From JBDKTH01 sp964558295 (GTDB taxonomy: Bacteria > Planctomycetota > Planctomycetia > Pirellulales > Thermoguttaceae), in the NCBI GenBank assembly GCA_964558295.1, contig CAZLDQ010000277.1, positions 1 through 6,291 on the forward strand: DNA of 6,291 nucleotides, written 5' to 3'. The notes under the pieces were generated by a model. It was not told the origin of the DNA. It searched no databases and saw nothing but the letters and a program-made list of their open reading frames with translations. Position numbers and translations under genes: made by a program. Shown here piece after piece: positions 1 through 4,651 of the stretch (position 1 is its first letter; the number at the start of each line of letters is the position of its first letter).

Positions 1-168
1 TCTCTCAGAAAATCCCAGTATGACCAATCCCAAGTTCTAGCTGTGACAAAGCACTCGTCTGTCGTTGACTATGAAGCCACATTACAGAATCTGTACCGAC
101 AACCAAGTGGGGGGGCGATCCACTGCGAGTAGTTCCTCAGTGGATGGTGTGCGAGGACGGGGCTCACG
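1..168. other. Left-edge stretch with no recognisable gene
   Basis: No reading frame here looks like a gene. The only complete short frame I followed on the minus strand (ATG at 82, stop at 5) gives 25 residues without a ribosome binding site. A G-run (GTGGGGGGG, around 107-115) and one inverted repeat are the only structure. The segment is most simply the downstream flank of the minus-strand operon. Confidence 0.5.
118..145 (-). terminator. Inverted repeat downstream of the operon (possible hairpin/terminator)
   Basis: ATCCACTG (118-125) and CAGTGGAT (138-145) are perfect 8-bp reverse complements separated by 12 bases. The repeat begins about 23 bases past the stop codon of the last minus-strand gene, which is where a transcript-ending or mRNA-stabilising hairpin would sit. 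No T-run follows on the minus strand (the next bases are CGCCCCCCC), so it is not a standard intrinsic terminator. The same half-site also occurs in the palindrome upstream of the operon, so it could instead be a protein-binding site. Confidence 0.3.
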
Positions 169-1059
169 TCAACCGAACCACAGTCCCGTGTTGGTCACCG
201 TGATGCTATAGGCGGCGCTCGTGGAGAAGGGCTCGCGGGGCGGATAGGGAAAGGACGCCAGGAGTCGATCGGCGTCGGGCAAGGGGAGGTGTTGTCCAAT
301 GCGGTTCCACCACTCTTGGCCCTCGGCTAGGCTCTTGACGGGACGGAGACCGTTTGTACTTCCCATGGAGAGAAAGACATCGTTCCACTTGTCGGGCATC
401 TCGAGCTGCTCCTCCTCGAGGACCGAGATGGCGCAGGGGACCCGATAGGCCAGGCAGAAGATGAACGTATGGAGGGTGTTGGTGAGGACGAACCGCGCAC
501 GGGCGATCTCGTTCATCCGCTCCATCAAGCGGTGGCGGGAGGTGATGACGGTGAGGCACTTGTCGGCGCCCAGCCGCTTCAAGCGGGCGTCCGTGTCACG
601 GTGGTTGGACCAATGGGGAACGTAGAGGACCTGGTCGCCACGCGATACATCAAGCGGATAGAGCTTCGGCAGCAAGAAGCCCGGGTCGCACAAGGGCACA
701 TCATCGGTGACGTTCGACACGCTCTTGGTCAGCGGCCCGCGGAGGGCAAACACCTTGACCCGGTCGCGATAGGGGGACTGCTGCATGTCGACCGCCGCGG
801 CTTTCCCGCGTCCATTCCCCTGGCCCCAGACGTGGACTTCCGGGACGGCGGCCAGGAGGTTGTCAAGCATCGAACGATGGAACTCCGAGCCAATGATCAT
901 CAGGCAACTGGAATATTGGCGAATCCTCCCGGCGGCCAGTTCCTGGTCAAAGGACTTGATCTCGTAGCCCAAGGCCCAGAGGATCAGTTCACAGAAATAC
1001 TCACCGAAATTGAGCAAGGGCTCGCCCCCCCGCCACGACCAGACCAGCACCGACGTCAT
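169..1059 (-). CDS. Polysaccharide pyruvyl transferase family protein
   Basis: A 296-residue protein resembling the polysaccharide pyruvyl transferase family (CsaB/WcaK/EpsO type). Known members move pyruvate from phosphoenolpyruvate onto a sugar of an exopolysaccharide or cell-wall polymer as a ketal, usually in the cytoplasm. Visible family-like features are NFGEYFCELIL at 17-27, a hydrophobic strand ending IIGSEF at 55-60, VWGQGN at 78-83, ALRGPLT at 105-111, CDPGFLLPKLY at 124-134, and TNTLHTFIFCLAYRVPC at 193-209. The last matches the family's conserved LH followed by a small-residue helix and xxP. There is no signal peptide or membrane segment. The ATG at 1059 is chosen because a strong AGGAGG lies 5 bases upstream and the start overlaps the preceding gene's stop (ATGA). 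An upstream in-frame extension to 1329 would run through that gene. It is the last gene of the operon. Family assignment is fairly safe; acceptor and exact reaction are unknown. Confidence 0.75.
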   Translation of the reverse strand: MTSVLVWSWRGGEPLLNFGEYFCELILWALGYEIKSFDQELAAGRIRQYSSCLMIIGSEFHRSMLDNLLAAVPEVHVWGQGNGRGKAAAVDMQQSPYRDRVKVFALRGPLTKSVSNVTDDVPLCDPGFLLPKLYPLDVSRGDQVLYVPHWSNHRDTDARLKRLGADKCLTVITSRHRLMERMNEIARARFVLTNTLHTFIFCLAYRVPCAISVLEEEQLEMPDKWNDVFLSMGSTNGLRPVKSLAEGQEWWNRIGQHLPLPDADRLLASFPYPPREPFSTSAAYSITVTNTGLWFG

Positions 1060-1859
1060 GAACTCCTCCTTTGCTTCAATTCCACGTGGGGACGCATCGC
1101 ACGAGCAAACGCCTCTTCGGCAAGCGGTTCGAGCGTAAGATAGCCGGAGCGTGCGGCGTCTTGGACAAGTTCCAGGGTCTCGTCCTTGTTGACTCTTAGC
1201 AGGGTCTTGCCAGGGCCCATGTCTGAGGCCAATCGCCAGGGATCGGCGACCAGAACGTCCGACGGTCCCCAAAGGCGGCCGCAATGGACGCACCGCTCCA
1301 GGCCGTGCGCGGCCACGTCCTGACTCCATACCCCGTCAAAGGGAAGGCGTACCTCCTTGTGGTCGCTGATCGCCGTCAGCATTCCTGGCCAACCCTCTCC
1401 GCGATAGAAGAGTTGATGGGCCGACTCCGGAGCCAGGCCCATCCTTTCCAGAATACGCGAGGTCCATCGAGGCTTGGGCGTGTAGTTGCAGAGGAGCTCG
1501 ATCACCAGGCGGATATTGCCGAACCGCCCCCGCTCCTGCAGTGCCCGAAGCGTCTCAACCTGGCAGGGCAGGAGCGTGATCGCGCAGCGCGTTTCCGGGG
1601 TGAGCTGACTCTCGAGCCCGAAGGGATCGACCGGGTAGTACACGGAGTTCGTCCGCCGCTGGAGCAATTCCCGCTTGTTCCCGGTGAGGATGAAGCCCGG
1701 CTGGAAGGGACCGCTTTCACTTCCCGTCCTGGCGATGACAAGCTGGTCCACGTGGCCGCTGTCGAGCAGGAAACTCAAGAAGGCCTTGGTGAAGCCGCCG
1801 CTGGAGGCCATCCTCCGAAGGCGTGGATCGGTGCTGTAGGCGAGAAAGCATCTTCCCAT
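1056..1859 (-). CDS. FrhB/FdhB-like protein (coenzyme F420 hydrogenase/dehydrogenase beta-subunit family), short form
   Basis: A 267-residue protein resembling the FrhB/FdhB family, flavin and iron-sulfur proteins whose bacterial members often sit in polysaccharide gene clusters with undefined substrates. It shows MASSGGFTKAFLSFLLDSG at 17-35 (the N-terminal domain's SGG...LL..G signature), LLPCQVETLRAL at 96-107, IELLCNYTPKPRW at 120-132, YRGEGWPG at 152-159, and RCVHCGRLWGPSDVLVADPW at 189-208, equivalent to the family's CxxC...AD segment. Cysteines 99, 124, 190 and 193 are plausible cluster ligands. The protein starts almost directly at the SGG domain. The ferredoxin-like cysteine motif usual at the N-terminus is absent, and the preceding gene leaves only 12 bp, so no room is lost to a wrong start. 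AGGGG lies 7 bases before the ATG. It likely shares a transcript with both neighbours. Use of F420 is not implied. Confidence 0.75.
   Translation of the reverse strand: MGRCFLAYSTDPRLRRMASSGGFTKAFLSFLLDSGHVDQLVIARTGSESGPFQPGFILTGNKRELLQRRTNSVYYPVDPFGLESQLTPETRCAITLLPCQVETLRALQERGRFGNIRLVIELLCNYTPKPRWTSRILERMGLAPESAHQLFYRGEGWPGMLTAISDHKEVRLPFDGVWSQDVAAHGLERCVHCGRLWGPSDVLVADPWRLASDMGPGKTLLRVNKDETLELVQDAARSGYLTLEPLAEEAFARAMRPHVELKQRRSS
1060..1072 (-). promoter_or_regulatory. Strong Shine-Dalgarno deciding the pyruvyl transferase start
   Basis: On the minus strand AAAGGAGGAG lies 3 bases before the ATG at 1059, with AGGAGG at a spacing of 5. It sits inside the last codons of the preceding gene. 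With the 4-bp ATGA overlap this argues for translational coupling and for this start rather than the upstream in-frame ATG. Confidence 0.75.
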
Positions 1860-1871
1860 GAGACAGCCCCT

Positions 1872-3950
1872 TCAGTCATAGCCCTGCCGTCTGGCCTGGG
1901 CGAGCGCATCCTCGAAGAACGCTTCATGTCCGCTAACGGCGGCCTGATCCTCGAAGAGGACCTCGCTTCGCTCAGCAATCGTTTGGTGAATCACTTCCCG
2001 ATAATCGGGTTCAGTCCCTAAACGAACGGCCAGCGCAATATACTCCTCCGGCGAATTGGTGATCAGCTCTTCAAGCCCCATCCGTCGGTAGTAACCCAGC
2101 GTGTAGCGGCCGACGTTGAACTGGCCCGGCAATGTGACCACGGGAATGCCCAGGGAGAAGGCGTCATGGCCCATCAGGCCCACGCTGTAGTGGAGCGTGT
2201 CGAGGAGGACATCCGTAATCGACAAGAGGCGGTAGAAGTTCTCCGGAGTCTGCGCGGGCAGGAAGATCACGCGGTCGAACACGCCGGCCAAGGTGGTCTG
2301 GAAGCGACGACGCAGGAGGTAACAGCCATACGGATGCAGTCCCTCGAGGAGGATCAGGTAGCCCTTGGGATCAGCTTCCAGGACCCCGCGCAGCAGCGGA
2401 TCCAGGTCGGGGTGGAATTTCGGCAGCCGTGGCGGGCAGAGGTAGAGATGGCCTTGCTCCGGCAGGTCAAAATCACTCCGCCGCGTCGGCGGCGGGGGCG
2501 GGATCCGCGTCTGGTAGGTCGGAAAGGTCTCGAATCGATAGAGGGTTTCGGTGTAGTGGGCGTCGGCCTCCTCGGCCTCGATCAGCCGGCTGGAAAGATA
2601 GTAGTCGACCGCGGCGATCCCCGTGGTCGCATGGGTCCCCCAGCCAGTACATTGGATCGGGGCAAGCCGGACAAAGGGCAGGAAGTAATCGAGCGGGTCC
2701 GTGCCGATCTGCCAGTGGTAGAGCACGTCGCACCGGGCCGCGGCGATTTGCTCCACGGCCCGAGGGAACTGCCCGGAGAACCCGACCCACTCGACGTCGG
2801 CCCGACGGATGCTCTGGCGGCATCGCTCCAGTACGCTCTCCGAGCAAAGGACGATCGGCTGGAACCGCGAGGCATCCAAACGCTCGATGATCCCGCTGGT
2901 ACAACGCACGAACCCGCCCTCGTGCTGACGGGTGACGAGGAACCCGATCCGCGGTTTTCCTGTGCCCAACGGCGGCCGCTTCTGGGGAAAATGCCGCTCG
3001 AACAAGGCCGCGTATTTCTCTTTCAAAGGGCGGTTGTTGTGGCCGTGATGGGCCAGGTAGAACGACGGGGTGAAGCCATCGCGGGCCAAGTCCCGCCAGT
3101 CCACCTGAAGCGGCCAATCGCGGTAGGTGTCGAGCTTGGCGGCCACGTCCGCGCGATACTGGTTGAGTTCCGCGATGCACTGGAAGACAACCGGACAAAG
3201 CGCGGCGGATCGCATCTTCCAGAGCGTCTTTTCCGGACGCAGCCGGCAGGCCGTTTCGTAGCATCGGGCCGCTTCTTCCACATTCCCCTGTTCGGCATAC
3301 GCCCCGCCGAGGTTGAGATGAGCCTCGGCGTAGCTCGGATCGAGCGCGACGGCACGGCGGTAATGGAGGAGAGCTTCTGTCGTACGGCGCTCGGCCAAGA
3401 GGGCATTGCCGAGGTTGTTGTGGGGCCCCGCCCGCTGTGGCTGTTGCTCAAGCGCCCGCTGGTAGGCCTCGATCGCCTCGGCGTGCCGCCCCAGGTCCTG
3501 GTAGAGGTTGCCGAGGTTGAACAGCGCATCGACGTGGTCGGGCTGGAGGCGAAGCGCGGCGAGAAAGGCAGAAAGGGCTTCCTCAGGCCTGTCCGTTTCG
3601 TGGAGGGCCACGGCGAGGTTTGAATGGCCATCAGCATAGCTCGGGTTGAGGGTCAGGGCCCGTCGATACGCCGCGATTGCCTCCTCAAGCCGTCCGAGGG
3701 CACGCAACGCCACGCCTAGGTTGTTGTGATAGATGGCCTTCGTCCCCTCCAGGGCGATGGCCCTCTCGATGTATGCCACCGCTCGCTCCAGATCACCCTG
3801 CTGGTGGCTGGCTACGCCCAACAGATGCCACGCGCCGGGATGGTTGGGCTGCTCGCGGAGGATCTGCTCGTAGAGGGCAGCCGCCTGGACGACGTTGCCG
3901 GCCTGATGCAATTGAATCGCTGTCCGGAAGATGTCCTCTGCGATTGGCAT
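1872..3950 (-). CDS. TPR-repeat GT41-family glycosyltransferase (OGT/SPINDLY-like)
   Basis: A 692-residue cytoplasmic-type protein with no signal peptide. Residues about 4-241 are seven consecutive 34-residue TPR units, with the W-LG-Y, A-Y-AL-P pattern clear throughout. Residues about 300-690 match the catalytic half of O-GlcNAc transferase. KPRIGFLVT (332-340) is the first strand. APIQCTGWGTHATTG...VDYYLSS (430-454) with HYTETLYR (465-472) corresponds to APIQ..LGYPGTSG...MDY and YSEKL in human OGT. LPKFHPD (509-515) places K511 at the UDP-binding lysine. DVLLDT (580-585), GIPVVTLPG (601-609) and PEEYIALAVRLGTEPDY (634-650) follow. Known members add a sugar from a nucleotide donor to Ser/Thr, with TPRs gripping the target. 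Here OGT's HTT phosphate-binding triplet is replaced, so donor and target are open. The ATG at 3950 is chosen because TPR 1 begins there and AAAGG lies 7 bases upstream; an ATG at 4256 would add 102 residues without TPR or other recognisable features. First gene of the operon. Confidence 0.85.
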   Translation of the reverse strand: MPIAEDIFRTAIQLHQAGNVVQAAALYEQILREQPNHPGAWHLLGVASHQQGDLERAVAYIERAIALEGTKAIYHNNLGVALRALGRLEEAIAAYRRALTLNPSYADGHSNLAVALHETDRPEEALSAFLAALRLQPDHVDALFNLGNLYQDLGRHAEAIEAYQRALEQQPQRAGPHNNLGNALLAERRTTEALLHYRRAVALDPSYAEAHLNLGGAYAEQGNVEEAARCYETACRLRPEKTLWKMRSAALCPVVFQCIAELNQYRADVAAKLDTYRDWPLQVDWRDLARDGFTPSFYLAHHGHNNRPLKEKYAALFERHFPQKRPPLGTGKPRIGFLVTRQHEGGFVRCTSGIIERLDASRFQPIVLCSESVLERCRQSIRRADVEWVGFSGQFPRAVEQIAAARCDVLYHWQIGTDPLDYFLPFVRLAPIQCTGWGTHATTGIAAVDYYLSSRLIEAEEADAHYTETLYRFETFPTYQTRIPPPPPTRRSDFDLPEQGHLYLCPPRLPKFHPDLDPLLRGVLEADPKGYLILLEGLHPYGCYLLRRRFQTTLAGVFDRVIFLPAQTPENFYRLLSITDVLLDTLHYSVGLMGHDAFSLGIPVVTLPGQFNVGRYTLGYYRRMGLEELITNSPEEYIALAVRLGTEPDYREVIHQTIAERSEVLFEDQAAVSGHEAFFEDALAQARRQGYD

Positions 3951-3962
3951 GCACTCGCCTTT
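3951..3962 (-). promoter_or_regulatory. Ribosome binding site of the TPR-glycosyltransferase
   Basis: AAAGG (3962-3958 read on the minus strand) sits 7 bases before the ATG at 3950. It supports this start over the in-frame ATG at 4256, whose extra residues show no repeat or domain. Confidence 0.5.
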
Positions 3963-4084
3963 AAGACCTGCGGTTTTCAGCACCACGTCCTTCCGAAGAG
4001 CCCAACGTGAAGCTGGAACAAACGTGCCAGGCGGGCTGTCGGCGGCCGGCAGCGTCGGTCCGTGACCGTCGAAACGTTCTGGAT

Positions 4085-4113
4085 AGTGTAGTGGAATGAT
4101 CCACTGCGGTAAA
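4085..4113 (-). promoter_or_regulatory. Candidate promoter of the glycan operon
   Basis: Read on the minus strand, TTTACC (4113-4108, 4 of 6 to TTGACA) is followed after exactly 17 bases by TACACT (4090-4085, 4 of 6 to TATAAT, with the key T, A and final T kept). The start site would be near 4078, giving a leader of about 128 bases. The match is modest. What raises it is the palindrome lying in the spacer. A different sigma factor or an undetected promoter is possible. Confidence 0.35.
4090..4105. promoter_or_regulatory. 16-bp palindrome, possible operator
   Basis: AGTGGA (4090-4095) and TCCACT (4100-4105) are perfect 6-bp reverse complements around ATGA. The palindrome fills the spacer between the proposed -35 and -10 of the leftward promoter, a classic place for a repressor. 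Its right side, extended to GATCCACTGCG (4098-4108), recurs exactly at 117-127 past the operon's other end. Confidence 0.35.
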
Positions 4114-4311
4114 GCGGCGACCCCGTGAAAGCAAGGAGCTTTCCCGGATATCTTCGGTACTCGGCGCAAGAACACTCGCTTCAATTTCGGCCAGCCACAA
4201 GGCTCGGATTCGCTCGCAAGGGGAGTGCCGTCCAGGAATCGGACCCCCTGGTGCAAGACGACGCACTGCCCGGCAATACGGCAACTGCTTCAGTGATAAA
4301 TGTCGCAAGGA

Positions 4312-4333
4312 CTTGGTGGTCGAGACCATCAAG
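4312..4333. promoter_or_regulatory. 22-bp near-perfect palindrome, candidate regulator site
   Basis: CTTGGTGGTC (4312-4321) and GACCATCAAG (4324-4333) are reverse complements at 9 of 10 positions, separated by 2 bases (the one mismatch is G4316 against T4329, a G-U wobble in RNA). A long symmetric site with a 2-bp centre suits a dimeric helix-turn-helix regulator better than an RNA hairpin. Its centre is about 95 bases upstream of the expected rightward start site and about 210 bases upstream of the proposed operon promoter on the other strand. Confidence 0.45.
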
Positions 4334-4383
4334 AACTCTGTCACAGATGGCAAAGGAAATATTCCGAGTTGCACGAATTTCTA

Positions 4384-4411
4384 TTGACAAGGCGGCATGG
4401 AAATGTCTAAT
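4384..4411 (+). promoter_or_regulatory. Sigma70-type promoter of the adhesin gene
   Basis: TTGACA (4384-4389) is a perfect -35 box. After 16 bases comes TCTAAT (4406-4411), 5 of 6 to TATAAT. The expected start is an A near 4419, giving a leader of about 233 bases before the ATG at 4652. It lies in the locally AT-rich part of the intergenic region and points toward the only plus-strand gene. Confidence 0.6.
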
Positions 4412-4419
4412 AGTGATCA

Positions 4420-4450
4420 ACAAAAGTCAGATAATGCTTCTGGCTTTTGT
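4420..4450 (+). promoter_or_regulatory. 11-bp hairpin at the predicted 5' end of the adhesin mRNA
   Basis: ACAAAAGTCAG (4420-4430) pairs with CTGGCTTTTGT (4440-4450) over 11 consecutive pairs including one G-U, with a 9-base loop. It begins one or two bases after the start site predicted from the promoter at 4384-4411. A hairpin at the very 5' end is the arrangement known to protect some long-lived mRNAs such as ompA. No U-run follows it, so it is not a typical terminator. It could also be a DNA operator covering the start site. Confidence 0.45.
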
Positions 4451-4639
4451 CCGCAGTCAGGATTTGAAGCCTGAGAGGTGGGCGGCATCTTTCGAGTCAA
4501 AGGGACAGTTCACGTGCAAGGGGCCTTCACGACGGGGCTTTCCTTCTCGCGCGCATCCGATCGTCAGCTGTTACGCACCTGCCTTTCTTGCCTTGGGTAG
4601 ACTTGGGTGAATCAAGCGACTCCGACTGGCCGAGCTGCC

Positions 4640-4645
4640 AAGGAG
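4640..4645 (+). promoter_or_regulatory. Shine-Dalgarno of the adhesin gene
   Basis: AAGGAG ends 6 bases before the ATG at 4652. An in-frame GTG at 4607 is the only other candidate start I noted after the in-frame TAG at 4598, so the start is well fixed at 4652. Confidence 0.75.
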
Positions 4646-4651
4646 TGTCTC

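Larger units (their letters stand above)
3951..4651. other. 701-bp divergent intergenic region
   Basis: This stretch separates the minus-strand operon from the plus-strand adhesin gene. It is the most AT-rich part of the window around 4290-4450. It contains a leftward promoter candidate, a strong rightward promoter, two palindromes and an 11-bp hairpin, each listed separately. Two chance-like frames cross it: a minus-strand extension of the glycosyltransferase frame to 4256 and a plus-strand GTG frame 4125-4610 (161 codons). Neither shows a recognisable domain, so neither is called. A 7-bp tandem CTTGGGT (4592-4598 and 4602-4608, 10 bp apart) lies in the rightward leader. Confidence 0.7.

Noticed and set aside
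5..82. 25-codon minus-strand frame near the left edge
   Set aside because: It has no ribosome binding site that I can see and no recognisable sequence, and the length is within chance.
469..1143. 224-codon plus-strand frame opposite the pyruvyl transferase
   Set aside because: It is antisense to a well-supported gene and its protein shows no motif. The minus strand carries RGPLT and LH motifs across the same region.
1060..1329. N-terminal extension of the pyruvyl transferase to an ATG at 1329
   Set aside because: The added 90 residues are Arg/Pro-rich out-of-frame sequence of the FrhB-like gene. A strong ribosome binding site marks the ATG at 1059.
1284..2021. 245-codon plus-strand frame opposite the FrhB-like gene
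   Set aside because: It is a shadow frame. It crosses the junction of two minus-strand genes with convincing family motifs.
2166..3623. 485-codon plus-strand open frame opposite the TPR-glycosyltransferase
   Set aside because: It is a shadow on the antisense strand of a high-GC gene. Its translation has no recognisable domain, while the minus-strand protein shows clear TPR and GT41 motifs over the same bases.
3951..4256. 102-residue N-terminal extension of the TPR-glycosyltransferase
   Set aside because: It shows no TPR or other domain and no signal peptide. The promoter candidate, palindrome and ribosome binding site within or next to it fit non-coding DNA better.
4592..4608. Tandem CTTGGGT spaced by one helical turn in the adhesin leader
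   Set aside because: Two 7-bp copies are too short to distinguish from chance, and there is no link to a known binding site.
4125..4610. 161-codon plus-strand frame (GTG start) in the intergenic region
   Set aside because: It has no recognisable domain and runs through the strong promoter and hairpin of the adhesin gene. I cannot exclude a small orphan gene.
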